64,000 bases of DNA. It comes from Mastigias papua. Lineage: Eukaryota > Cnidaria > Scyphozoa > Rhizostomeae > Mastigiidae. The translations under genes were made by a program, and so were the position numbers. This document shows positions 49,560-62,300 of the stretch, in pieces (position 1 is the stretch's first letter; every line of letters starts with the position of its first letter). The stretch spans positions 1,873,001-1,937,000 of the forward strand of contig OZ025270.1 of NCBI GenBank assembly GCA_964019165.1. Direction: 5' to 3'. The notes beneath the pieces are model-generated. The model searched no databases. It was not told where the DNA came from and saw only the letters and a list, made by a program, of their open reading frames with translations.

Positions 49560-50290
49560 TTTGACTACGAAAAAAGGCACAGATGTACATGGATCACAGA
49601 TCACCGAAGAGATGTTAAGACAGATGGATGAAAGGAGAAAGTGGAAGATTGCGTGATCTGAAGGAGTAGAGAGATACAAAACGACATAATAATGAACTAC
49701 GGAGGGAAACTGATAAAGCAAGAGAAGTGCAATGGGTCGATCTACAACTGTAACGATCTACAGGAGGTAGATAGAAGGGGTAGGCCAGAATTATTATATC
49801 AAAAAAATGCGCCAACTCACAAGACAAAACATTGTAAGGAATAACAGCAAAGTGATTAAGAACAAGAAGGAGACATAGTCATTAAAAGCGGAGAATATTC
49901 GTAGGATAGAAGCATTTGAAATGTAGATTTGGAGAAGGATGAAGAAAGTACGCTGGGTGGACAGGAAAACAAATGAAGAAGTGCTAACAATGGTAGATGA
50001 AAAGAGAGAAATGATAAACAGAATCACAAGAACCAAATAGAAATGGATTGAACACACTAGTCCTGACAAAGGCTTATTGAAAGATGTGGTTGAAGGCAGG
50101 GTAGACTGGAAGAGACCCAGAAGGAGGACAAGACTTGGTATGCTCAGTGACTTAGCACAAGATGGCTATTCCAACATGAAAGGCGGGCTAAAAATAGAGA
50201 ATCATGGAAGAATTCGATGCCGAGAAGGACCTATTGATAGACAGAAAACTAGAGAGAGATACACTGGGACTGAGACCTTAATTGCTGACG
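49560..50290 (+). pseudogene. Internally deleted LINE remnant
   Basis: Fragments of a non-LTR retrotransposon ORF appear in shifting frames. First EEMLRQMDERRKWK and NNELRRETDKARE, typical of the linker between endonuclease and RT. Then, after a deletion that removes the RT core, NIRRIEAFEMxIWRRMKKVRW, RKTNEEVL and GLLKDVVEGRVDWKRPRRR, the conserved C-terminal tail. Multiple stops and frameshifts make it non-functional. Confidence 0.7.
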
Positions 50291-50928
50291 CGACGGATGA
50301 AGAACAAGGACAATTTTAGAAATAAGGACACCCTTCCCTGGCTACGGTCTGTCTGTCTGTTGCCAAAAATTTGCAGATTTATGCGAGAGATCAGCTCAAA
50401 AGGTAAAGAGGCATTGGACAACCTGGAAAAGTGCGTTGAAGAGAATCATTGTCTCGAAAGATTTTCTGTATAAGAAAACTTTATGTTGCTCGCATGGAGA
50501 AGGACACAAAAATGACAGATCAAATAAATTACGTTAGAATGCTTTCAGAACACTTGGAAGCAGTGGGAGTTTGATAATTATCCATATTATCCATATTAGT
50601 AGCCTTCATGGAAATTACAACTTTTAATCACTGTACTAGAAACCATTGCTTAGGAGAAATTAACTTGGGATTACAGTCGTGACAGACTGCCTCACGAGTA
50701 TGATAAAATCAAGGGCGTAAATGCCAGAACTATCGGAACTGGAGAATCACATGGTGCTCTTTTCAGCAGAAAAGTAACAGAAAAAAGAAACCTCTCGATA
50801 TAAGGAAGCCGAAGTGTTATTATTGCAAAAAGGGTTATTTTTCATGGACACTTTTCAAAGGAAAGAAGAGTAAAAGAAGCATGAAAAGCCAGAATCAGCA
50901 AATAGAATCGAGAGCATATGAGATGTTT

Positions 50929-51275
50929 TTTATAAGAAACAGGTTTATAAGAAACCTAGTACTAGACCCTAAAATTTAAGAAACTTTTAGAACTACAAGG
51001 AAACAGTTAAGAAAATCCAAAACTTTCTGTAACATCCTTCAAAGCTTCGGAAACCCCTTTTTTCCTCCACGGATTTAACAAGTTCCACTACAGTATGTCT
51101 TATTTGCTAAGTCCTATGGCCACTACAAAAGACTATTTTCTGCTTTGCTTTTGCTTCACTGCAATTTTTTATTGACTTAAGAAATGTTTAAGAAACTTTC
51201 AGAACTAAAATGTGGCCAAAAAGTAAGAGATTTTTACTACTAGGCTTTGAACTAGGTTTCTCATAAAAAATCGCT
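50929..51275. mobile_element. TTATAAGAA-ended MITE nested in the copia element
   Basis: The left end GATGTTTTTTATAAGAAAC and the inverted right end (CGATTTTTTATGAGAAAC) define it. The inner words 'ttataagaaacctagta' and its inverse 'actaggtttctcat' extend the TIR. It interrupts the copia polyprotein between the zinc knuckle and the protease motif, so it inserted after the retrotransposon arrived. Confidence 0.7.
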
Positions 51276-51802
51276 TATTCCAGACATCAACGTTATAAAC
51301 CAAAAGATTGCATTGGCTATAGATCGCAATGAAACGGAATATAAAGAATGGTGGATTGACTCTGGTGTGTCACACCAAATGACCTCTGTGAAGAAAGGAT
51401 AGTAGAAGTGTGCAGTGTTCAGAAATCAATTAAAGGTAAAGCTAGCTGAAAATAGTATATTACAGGCATGTGGAAAGGGAAGCCTTCGAACAATAGTTTA
51501 CAACGTCACAGAAAAGGTGAACTTGATTCTCAATGCTGTATTGTATGTACCAAACATTCAAAACAACTTATTGTCTTCGCTTTCGCTGACAGCAAAATGT
51601 GCAAATATGCAATTCAAGGGGCAGGACTGTGATCTAGTAATTGGCAGCAAAGTTTACAACACTGGCTGTAAACACGGTAAACTCTACAAGTTAAATTCTG
51701 ATCCTGTTTACACATCCTTCTTCCTGCTTACACATCTTTCTTTGGATCTTCTGATAACAGTCCAAATTCTTTAGAATTATGCCATTGCAGTTATGGACAT
51801 GT

Positions 51803-51902
51803 AGGCTATGACAATCAGAAGCAGGCTATGACAATCAGAAGCAGGCTATGACAATCAGAAGCAGGCTATGACAATCAGAAGCAGGCTATGACAATCAGAA
51901 GC
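51803..51902. repeat. 20-bp minisatellite inside the copia remnant (5 copies)
   Basis: Five exact copies of a 20-base unit containing GGCTATGACAATCAGAAGC lie where the pre-integrase motif (CxYGHVGYDNQKLL) should be single. The unit length is not a multiple of three, so the expansion shifts the frame. Perfect identity suggests that the expansion is recent compared with the decayed element around it. Confidence 0.9.
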
Positions 51903-54559
51903 TCCTGATAAATAAATAGATGGTTAATGGGATGATGTTTGATGAAAATGGTGGATCAAATCCTGATTGTGATGGGTGTTCAATGGGCAAATAAAATCGC
52001 CAGCCATTTCCTAAGAAAAGGCAGAATGAAAGTGGTGAGATTTTGGAGCTCATCCGTTCTGGCGTGTGCGGATAAATAAGCATTGAATCACTTGGTCGCT
52101 CACATTATTTTGTAACCTTCATTGATGACTACTTGAAGTACACCACAGTATATATCATTAAGCATAAGAATGAAGTGCTTGAAATGTTTGAAAAATTTTT
52201 ATCTCTGGTGGAAAATCTGACAGACAAACGCGAAACAGCCTCAAGGTCAGACAATGGAAATGAATATACATTCAAAGAAAGAGTCAACTATTTCTTATTC
52301 TCCATAACAAAATGGTGATGCGGAGCGTACGAATAGCACAATATTGGAAAGTGATCCATCACGCCGCACTGCCGCTACGTTTCTGGCCTGAAGCTGTGCC
52401 AACAGCCGTTTATTTAAGAAACCGTAACGCAAAATCCAAACTGAAGAATATGACGCCTTTTAAATGTTTCCATAGCAGAAAGCCTGATGTAAGCCATCTC
52501 AAAGTCTAAGGTTGCAAACAAACGTTCATATACCAAGTATGAAAAGACAGAAGCTATAAAAAAGTCAATATCCTGCATTTTTCTTGCTATTCAAACAACA
52601 TCAAGGGTTTCAAGTTCTACAATTCTATCACTGAAAAGATGCTATCAAGCCGTGATGTTAAATTTCTTGAAAATTCCTTCCATCATGACGCGTCTACACA
52701 CGAGAAGGGACAGAACAGTCAGCATCTAGTCACTGAAGAGCCTAACAAAGTTGACATCTGCTTTGATGACAGAGAAGCAGAAATAATTGATGAAGATAGA
52801 GAACATAATTGAAGGATATGTAAACAATGACAATCAACCAGGACAATGACAATCAACCAGGAATGCTACAACGGAGATCGCAACGTCAAATTGTTGATCC
52901 AGACCGTATAAAAGCATTGACTGGTGATTGGTGGGAATATGCGTCTGTTAGTGTTTCAAAAGATTACGAGCCAAAAAGCTTGAATGAAGAAGTTAAAAGC
53001 AAAGATTCGAAATTCTGGAAGGAAGCAGCTGATAAATAATACGAATCATTAGTAGAGAATAAGATCTTGTACTTAGTAAACCTATCAGAAGGAAAACATA
53101 TGTTTACATGGAAATGGATTTTCAAAGTAAAACGGAAGACTGATGGTATCGTTGGCCGGTAAAAAGCTCGACTAGTAGCTCAAGGCTACTCGCAAGAAGA
53201 AGGAAAGGACTTTAAGGGGTATTACTAATCAACTCAATCTAGATGTCCATCAGATGGCTGTAAAGACAGTATTCTTGCATGGAGATTTGGATCATGAAAT
53301 ATACATTGCACAGACGGAAGGATATATTGCTGAAAAACATCAAGATATGGTTTGTAAGCCAAAAAAGAGCTTGCATGGGTTAAAACAATCCGAAAGATGT
53401 TGGAATGTAAATATAGATAGTTTTCTGAAGGCTCCGGGATATCTAAAAAGTGTAGCAGACCCATGTCAAAGCAGAGAATGATGAAGCAATGAAGTAAAGT
53501 TTGATGTTAATTGCATTATACGTAGAGGATATTGTTCTAGCCACAAATGATCTGGACATTCTGGAAAAAGAGAAAGCTCACATGAAAGAGCAATTCGAAA
53601 TGGATGACAGAGGAGAGATCCATTATGGTCTTGGAAGGTCTATTAAGAGAAACGGGGCTGAGAGGATTCATGGTATTACTCAAAACGGCTGTCTTAAAGA
53701 TGCACTCAAACAAGTCAACATGCAATATTGTAAACCTGTTTCTACATCTATGGAAATGGGAATAAAATACGAAAGATTGAAAGATGGGGAAGAGCAAGCA
53801 AATGTTAAAGACTACCATGCCACTATTGGGTCGCTTAGGCACGCTGCAATAGCCATCCGACCTGATATTTCATTTGCAGTGAGAATTCTTAGTCAATATT
53901 GTTTCGAACCCAGGACAAATACATTTAAAGGGAGTTAAAAGAATCATGTGCTACCTGAAAGGGACTCTTGATTACGGTTTAAGATGTGAGGCACAAGACG
54001 GCGCACTCTTCAAGGACATGCAGACGCTAATTGGGCAGGTGACTTACCAACATGAAAGTCTACTTCAGGATGTCTTCTCCAACTAGGAAAAGCAATTGTT
54101 TCATGGAGAACCAAAAAGCAAACAATGTTTACACTATCTTCGACTGAGACAGTTTGGCCACAAAATCTACTTGCAAATATTGGATTCAAACAGCCAACGC
54201 AATCGAGGCTGGATGGCTTCATCTAAGAATGCAAAAGGACATTCTTGCTCTAAATACATTGACATAAGATACGATTACATCAGAGAAGTTGTAGAAAAAG
54301 GAGAAAGAATGCTTAAGTATTGTCCATTTGAAAGAATGTTAGCTGACATACTTACAAAACCACTTCCGAAGACAATATTTGAAGAATTACGCGGACTGGT
54401 TGGAGTGAAAGACTGTCACTCAAGTGGGAGTGCTGAGAAATCATTCTCCACTATAATGACTCATGTTTTGTGGACTGATACTTCCATATATTACGCTGTG
54501 TTCTGTTGTTTGTTAATTCTTTTGCGGGTTTTTTCTTACAAGTTCTATCATTTATCTTA

Positions 54560-55214
54560 GTCCCTCCGTCGGCAGAGGCATCGGAAAATTCCTAGCGCCG
54601 TCCCTGCAATCAAGAATTTAAGCTGGGGCGCACAACTGCAGCGGTCAATAACTTTATGTCAACACAAACTCTAATTCCAAGCAATAGTTATTTCTTTGCT
54701 TCTCTTCAACTTCACAGCACTGAATGCTCAAAAAGTGAAAAATCAAAAACGACAGAGGTAGCACTATGCTGGGTGACTTGGAGATATCATCCGGGCCACT
54801 ATTGGCCCGGGGGCCGCTGTTTGAATAGTCCAGGTGCAAGTACTTCCCCATACGTTCACAATGTATATATGATCTGAAAATATAGCTGTAGTACAATATT
54901 ATGACTGTTAAAAAACAATGCAAAATCACTTGTTTCTAGCTTTATGTGACAGACAATTAAAAATACCGCTGAGCTTTGAAAGAGTCATGCTCGAATGGGA
55001 TTACTTAAGATAATTTCAATCCTAGAAAATGACAACAAAAAGGCATCTTATTTACATAAGACTATCATTCCAACTTTTATAGCAAAATATGAAAGATTCC
55101 ATTTCTAAGTTATGAAAAAGCACTTTAGAAATATGATAAACGAATGAGCAAAAATAAGAGGATTGCCTATATGTTACATTACAAACATTAAATAGCTTCA
55201 AAAATTTACAAACT
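54560..55214. other. Intergenic DNA after the copia remnant
   Basis: No gene recognised. Bases 54432 to about 54600 may be residual LTR of the copia element, but this is unproven without a second LTR. Confidence 0.4.
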
Positions 55215-55249
55215 AAGTTCCAAAAAGTCATAAAATTAAAAAAATTAGT

Positions 55250-55495
55250 GCTCAAAAAGTCAAAGTTCAAAAGGTCATAGATCTCAAAAGGTCATAGAGC
55301 TCAAAAGGTCATAGAGTTCAAAAGGTCATAGAGTTCGAAAGGTCATAGAGTTTAAAAGGTCATAGAATTCAAAAGTCGTAGAGTTAGATAGCTCATAGAG
55401 TTCAAAAGGTCATAGATCTCAAAAGGTCATAGAGCTCAAAAGGTCATAGAGTTCAAAGGTCATAGAACTCAAAAGGTCATTGCGTTCAAAAGGTA
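55250..55495. repeat. 18-bp minisatellite of AAAGGTCA half-sites
   Basis: About 14 units of an 18-base repeat, typically TTCAAAAGGTCATAGAGC. Eleven units keep an intact AAAGGTCA on the plus strand; two (near 55375 and 55393) are degenerate and the last lacks the final bases. AGGTCA is the nuclear-receptor half-site, and AAAGGTCA is the NBRE used by monomeric NR4A-type receptors. The array lies about 0.9 kb beyond the 3' end of the P450 gene. Whether anything binds it is inference. Confidence 0.9.
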
Positions 55496-55895
55496 TACTG
55501 TGGTAGATTGAGACAGGAGAATGACTCTTCCGGGTGGAGACCAGTTTGCAGCCATTAAGGGTTGAATGGGAGGTTTGGTCTGCAGCTGTGGTCAATCTCA
55601 GCTTAAGGGGTGCTTACCTTCTGGAAATAACATCAATTAAAGTGTTCATCACTGTTTTCATGTACTAAGCAATGGTGCAGTCCGTACCTCATGACACATT
55701 AATCGTATATTATTGTCAAGTTAAGCAGCCAATAAAAAACTGCCTATTTCAGTGATGTTTATTGCTGTATTTAGTTGAACTGTATATAGAACAGTTTCCA
55801 TTATAAGTCCCCACGAGGCCTCGCAGCCTGTGGCATCTTGCAAATATCATAAAATAGGATGTATGGTTAGATGCAAATAGCTTACAAACCTGTAC

Positions 55896-56010
55896 TGTAC
55901 TGGGCTCCTATCCGCGCTATGTGCTGTTACACTAATATATGTAAGAAGCAACAATCAATTGGTGGATTCGCATCAATAGTTCTTGTAGAAATTCGGAGTT
56001 TGTGCCTGTG
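55896..56010. repeat. Dispersed repeat, second copy at about 27240-27350
   Basis: This stretch and 27240-27350 share ACTGGGnTCC, GTGCTGTTAC, CGTAAG/TGTAAG, CAATCAAT and ATTCGGA blocks in the same order, at roughly 70% identity by eye. It is an old interspersed repeat of unknown class. The 86-codon plus frame beginning at 56002 overlaps its edge and is not called as a gene. Confidence 0.5.
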
Positions 56011-56387
56011 AGTTGTGCTCTCTTGCTCGCGCACATCAAGGGTGGACCGGCAAAGACCAAGGGACCCAAGAATTTTTTCTTCAATCTCATATCCTTTCTA
56101 AAGAAGTTCAATAAAGTGGGCTACACACAAAAGCTACCTTACATCATCGTTGAAAAGCACACAAAAGCAAGGGGTACGGTGGGAACTTCCCTTCTGCGCC
56201 AGATCAAAGAGCCTCGTGTAAACCATGATACCATCATGGCAGCTAGACTTCCAAGGTCTTGAGACAGTTGAGCCAGGGCGTAGCATAGTTAACATCACCA
56301 ACTAACGAATGACAATATTAATTAGAACGAATCGAATGATGTAATGAATGAATTTCGATACCAATGCCAATCTGTGAACACTCCTCT

Positions 56388-59300
56388 TCAACCTTGACTG
56401 ATTTCAATTAGAGGCACAGGCCAGGGTCTGTATGTTATAACATTTCGCCCTCTAATATCAGGAGATTGTGACTTGGCAAGTTTGAATGTAAAATTTTTCA
56501 TTAGATGTGCCAATACCACTTTCATTTCCATTTGAGCAAAACGATATCCGATACACATGCGCGGTCCACGAGAGAATGGCAAATAATAGTAAGGAAACAT
56601 TGGATCGTGGTCACCTAGAAACATAAAAATACTCATGATCAACAATATCATGATAATCTGATGTTTCAAAATGCAAGGACGTACAAAAACTTCGCAATCT
56701 GATAACAACAGATCAAGGAATATGATTAATTCCATCTCAATCCAACAAAATAGGTAATAGCAGAGGATTTTTTAAGATACTAAAAACAAGGGAAAAGTCC
56801 TAGTATGGCCAGTGCTTTCCCCAGAAGTGATTGGGAAAATCAAAGAACTTCTCCACTTGTGTGGGCACAATCATAAACATTATCACTTCAAGAGTGGAGA
56901 GTGGTACTCATTAGGGTTATTCTAGCGTCAGGTACAAAGAAAGTGTGGAGTTTAGTTAAGGTCCTATCCGAATGATGGCGGAGTGAGTTGTGTTGGTTAC
57001 CTATCTGGAAAGTCACCCATCCAATTGCTGACCTAACACAGCCAAGCTTAAAAAAGTGGAACTTAAAGTGGAACTTAAAAAAAATCACCTTAAGTGCGTT
57101 CGAATCATTTTAATCAATACATTCTTTATTCGAATATCCTTGCGAACATTCGATTGCTAGCAAGTAATGAAACAAAAAAATATATCAGCAGTTACACTTT
57201 TAGAATGGCAGCTGTGCAGTCTTCGAAACGACGGCTTGCCTGTTTAGATATAGTCAACAAAGACAAGGCTTTAATAGAAATTGACGCAGGCCAAAGCTGT
57301 ATAGCTACAGCAAAGAAATGTGGCTAAAAACACAGTTTCACACTGGATAAAAGGAGAGCTGAAATATTTGAAGCAGTTGAAGGAAACAATGTTTCTAAAA
57401 AGGGAAAAGGGGTCAATCCTTGCAATTTTACGTGACGTAGTGGAGCCAATCTAAGTGCCATTGAAACCCTAATGGACTTTAGTTTTTTTATAAAGTCATA
57501 TATGGTTCAACGCTGTACCATGGAAATTTCCAAATTATTGGAATCGGAACTTTCACAAACAAAACAAGCGCGTATAAAAGGTTATTTTGCATAACTACAT
57601 TGCTTTAAAAATAATCATCATATAGAACATAAACACTTCTAAAGCCTTTTCTTTTGTTCCTTTCCTCCTGTTTTTCATTATTCGTATATTCCCCGTTCTC
57701 CAGAGAAATCAGACAAGGGAGAAGTTCGATAAGGAGAACTTTTTTCGGTTTCATGGAGGTTCCAATTATCGAGAGTAGACTGTATATACTTGGCAAACAC
57801 ATCAGAACCATAACCTATGTAAATTACAGTACATTACACAATATTTTACATACCTTGCCTATCAAACCTGTCAGGATCAAAGGCATTGGGGTTCTTCCAG
57901 TGCTGTGGATTGCGACTTAAAGTGGTGACGTGAACGAAGACCCTCGTCCCAGAAGGAATTGTGTATGCTCCAAATTTATCTGCACTTCTCGCTTCCCTAC
58001 CAATAAACAATGCCACAGGATATAACCTCATAGTTTCTTTGATGACATTATCAAGAAATCGCAGTTTGTCAATTGCATCAAATGTGATCTCTGATCCTCC
58101 GTCAAAGGCTTCTTCAACTTCAGCTTTGAGTCTTGGCTGATACTGATGATACTTTGCTAACAGAAAAATAACCCATGTCATACTCAGACTTGTTGTTTCA
58201 TGGCCGGCCATCATGAATGTGAAAATCTGGTGAAATAGATCCTTATTTGATATGCTCAACCCGGCTTCATCATACATTGAAATCAATTTCTGCAACAGAT
58301 CTGGTTTCTCCATTGTTTCTCCCGGGTGAGATTCGATTTCTTGCTTTCTTGCGGCAATCACCTTGACATAGAGCAAACACATATTAATCAAAAACTCTCA
58401 AAAACACAGCTAAAATCATAATAAATCCTGATATAGAAGAATAACTTGCAACGGGAGATTAAGCATAATTTGTTTCGGAATGCAGAAGGAAAGTTTTCCA
58501 GGCCATGCTCTTGCTAGCGCAAGGTACCACCCTTCATAAATAGGGAACTGTCTAATCACAATTAAGAAACAATATTTAACTGCTTGTCACTATTCATAAA
58601 TGAAATACCAGTCTTTACTGTGCAAGTGGATGTTGGCAGACCTGGACCAACAAGTCTTCTAATCTGTCAGTGCTTGCTGATCCTCTGAAGTTGTATTAAT
58701 GAATCCCATACTGTTCTCCCAACTGGCAATTTGGTATGTCACACCCCACATCCCACTATTAAATCCGTCCTGATACTGTGATATGGCTAGAATGTACATA
58801 CCATATTTCTTCTAGTATAAACTGCCCTTGTTTATAAGCTGCACTTAAATAAAAGCTGCAATGAATGACGTCCAAACTGCAATGTAAGCTACCTTTGATT
58901 ATAAGCCGCACCCACAAAACTCGAAACTGAACTTTGTTGAAAAACTGTCGATCGTGTACTGGCATGTATTGGAGAAATAGATAAAAGCTGATTACATGGT
59001 CAGGCCAGGTAGGCAAAGATGTTATCACAGGCATAGGAAGCAGTTTGTCCTGAGTTTATGGGGGGGGGGGAATGACCAATTATGACGGCGTAACGGCTTT
59101 GATCAAAAATGTAAGCCACCCCTGTTTTTAAGTCACCCTTGATTATAAGACGGAACAAAACGTGCCTGGGAAAATGTAAGCCGTGGCTCATAATGAAAGA
59201 AACACAGTACCTTCCTAATTAGTCCATAGAATATTTCTTCTGCTTTCTTCAAGTCATCTCTGTCCTTCGATGGGATAAGTTTGAGGAGTGGGAACAAATC

Positions 59301-62300
59301 TTCAAGTGATTTTCTGATGATGTTAAAATTTGCAGTAAGGATTGTATTAGTAGCTCTTCCTTCTTCACTGTTACCACCAAGGATCCCATTGAAATCATAA
59401 CCAAAAGCACACACACCTATGACATCCAATGTCAAATCACTCAATTTCTGCAACATCTCCATCTCAATAGGTGTTCCCAAATTGCCCTTTATCCTGTTCC
59501 CAATATACTGAAAAACAAACAAAACTGGCTGTATATATTAGCGTTAAAAACGACATAAACCCACCAATCTCAAGTATCCTAGTATCCGTGACGTATCCAC
59601 GGGGAGTGAATGGGAGGTCCACACCCCAACTTTTCTAAAACAATATCCATGAGTTTTTACCAAAAATGTTGTAAAAGTAATAGGGTGGGGGTAGGTAAGC
59701 ATAATCATATCTCCAAAAACTCAATGTCTATGAGCATCAATGCTATAATATAGAGAAGATACGTAAAATCTGCTTTAAAACGATCAAGGTGTGTTCAACG
59801 ATTCTAGAGTAAGGGATCATTCACCCACTACGTAACCCCTCTAACGGGGAGGGAAATTAGGGCTAAGCCAGCGTTACGAGAGGGGAAGGGAGGGTATCAG
59901 AAACGACAAAATTGGCGTTACGTAAAATAATGGCATTACTAATCAACGTCCTTCGGCTGAAATCCTACCGTATACGTATACACTGCTGTTTATTGTAGCT
60001 AATGCAAGTGACCTATTCGAGGATAATATTTCAAAAAGAGCATTTCCTTTGCATTTGTGAGAGTTTTAAGGGCGTGGTCCATCCGCAAAAAGTTTCTGGG
60101 GCTACGCCCATAGATCCCTACTTTTATATTCCTGGGTACACATCTGGTGGTGGTGTGGAGAAAAACTGTGGAGAAAAACAGTGTACAACATGACCCTTTC
60201 CAGTGTGAAAAGCATCTAGTATGGATTATGGATACAAGGGGAAAACGGTTGGTCAGGGGGCAAGAGGTGGTATGAGGAGACTATATATTACTACAGCTTG
60301 AAAAAGCAGGAACATTCTTTAAACATAATCTATGTCCATAGTCTGTTGGCACTACAGAACTTCACCATACGCCAAAAAAGTGGGAAAGCTATCTATCTAT
60401 CTATCTCATGATACTGTACATTGACCTACAAATAGGTATTACGTACAATGGTTAGTATGTTAGCAAAGCTGAGTTAATCAACAAAAAACAGTAAGTAAAT
60501 AAATAAAATGAAATAAAGCATGAATAAGATAAATAATTGTTTTGGCAGTGTGACCCCATGAAGAGCTTCAATTAGGGTAATTTTCAAATACTGTAGAGTA
60601 GCTGTAATTTTACCAAGGGGTTGAGAGTGGCATTCATACCGTCCCCACACCATTGACTGGTGATGCTATGGTGAAGTTCTTTAGTACTAACTCACTATTC
60701 ACATATTCTTGACAGAAATGTATTAGCTTCCTGAGAAGTAAGCTGGAAGAAATAAAAGTAGGGGGATATACACTCCCAACAACAGGTAGAAGGCTCCATA
60801 TTCTATATCAGTAGAATGTACACTAAATGCTAACATCAACAAGTCAAGACATCATTATAAAAAACAATGATTACATCTTGAATAAGTTGAATAGTAACTG
60901 TCAGGGGAAAACTACTGGTGATATAGAGGATGCAGAACCCCTTAGTAATGTAGTGGTAAACTAAGAAAGGACTTGCTGGGTAGTTTTTGGCTGCATGCAT
61001 ACTGGTTGGGCAATTATGGAAAATTTCACATATGCTGCTCCTTTACTGCTGCTTTCTTCATTGTCATAATATGAAGTGTATAATGAACAGAGATAAATGC
61101 TCCATCGCTTTCTTCATCATGACCCTTTAATCATGCAGGCCATGCCCTTTCATCAGATGCCTATGATGCAACACCCCCCTTATGGAAACAATAAAACTAC
61201 ACCCTTTGAAACTATAAGAATTACACCATATGATGCACCTACACACTGTAGTTATTAGAAAAGAAGCAAGTACCTGAACTAATTGTTTTGCTTTGTCATT
61301 GAAAACAGAAATAAACTGCCTAACACTGCCATGTGTGAACAGTGGATTCAAATGCTTTCTCATATTGGCATGCTCCTTCCCATTGGCTGTCAAAACACCA
61401 TTCCCCAAAGCAGGAAGCATCTTAACAAGCGATCTTTGTCTGTAGTAGTTTGAACTGTTTGTTACAAGCACCTGCTTTGCAAATTCTGGATCAGATATAT
61501 GGACTGTTGTCCCACCTGCAAGGGAGAGCATGGGTGAAACAAATAAAAATGCTACCCAGGTTCCTTCAAAATCTAATGCAATAGATTGTTGGCTACAACA
61601 GTCGCAGAACAAAAATTGTATTGATACTATCACTGTTTCGAATCATGTTATACCAGAAGATCTTGCTGCATGCAAACTAGTAGGAAAACTCCCCGTCAGG
61701 CCCTCAGTTTTCCCCACAAGTTGGCCCATGGCTCCCCAGAAGTACAATTTTGTTTACAATTGTACTCAAAGTTAGTTCATTCTCAAAGTTAATTTTAGGT
61801 TGTCTCCTTAAACTGCTTTTGTGTCCAGTTACTGTTGTATCTTTTGTCTCATTATTGTCAATCAATGTTTGTTTGAGTTTTCTGCATTACACTAAAGTAA
61901 GTAACTTAACTCCATGGGAAAATTCTACAGCAAATTACCCACACCCCTAGGGTGCCATGCCCTTTTGTGTAAACTCCCCACTGCTGAGGATTCTTTTAAT
62001 AAAACTAATTGACGGTCTTCCTTGAAAATTAGACCTTTGAAGGTAAATCACAAATCAGATATCTTTGGTCTCAAAATACCACTACTGAGCTTCTACTTTC
62101 TTATAAACTGCTTTGATATAAAAAATGTGTACACTTAAAATCCAGAAATCTCAAAGATTCATTACTAAATTTCATCACAACTTTGCAAAGCTATTAAATA
62201 GCATCAACAAATCATTTAATAATATTTCAACATATACATTCAATTAAAATAATTAATGAAAAGTGCAAATTGTCATGCTTTATCAGTCTGCATCAAAATC

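Larger units (their letters stand above)
50330..54431 (+). mobile_element. Ty1/copia retrotransposon remnant (gag-pol pseudogene)
   Basis: Pieces of a copia-type polyprotein occur in the expected order but in many frames. Gag lies around 50380-50900, ending in a degenerate zinc knuckle (KCYYCKKGYFSW). The protease motif WWIDSGVSHQMT is near 51350. The pre-integrase region is 51415-51900, with a 20-bp expansion. Integrase pieces follow (FIDDY, SDNGNEY; 52100-52500). RT is at about 53080-53930 and RNase H and the C-terminus at about 54000-54430. Stops and frameshifts are frequent, so the element is dead. RT motif A reads MAVKTVFL and the YVDD box reads YVED, so both catalytic positions are altered. 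A MITE splits the region between the zinc knuckle and protease. A 3' LTR might begin near 54432, but no matching 5' LTR was found. Confidence 0.85.

Noticed and set aside
55250..55495. CRISPR-like array
   Set aside because: The unit is a continuous 18-bp tandem with no unique spacers, in an animal genome.
56002..56262. 86-codon plus frame downstream of the P450
   Set aside because: It overlaps the edge of a dispersed repeat and shows no recognised domain.
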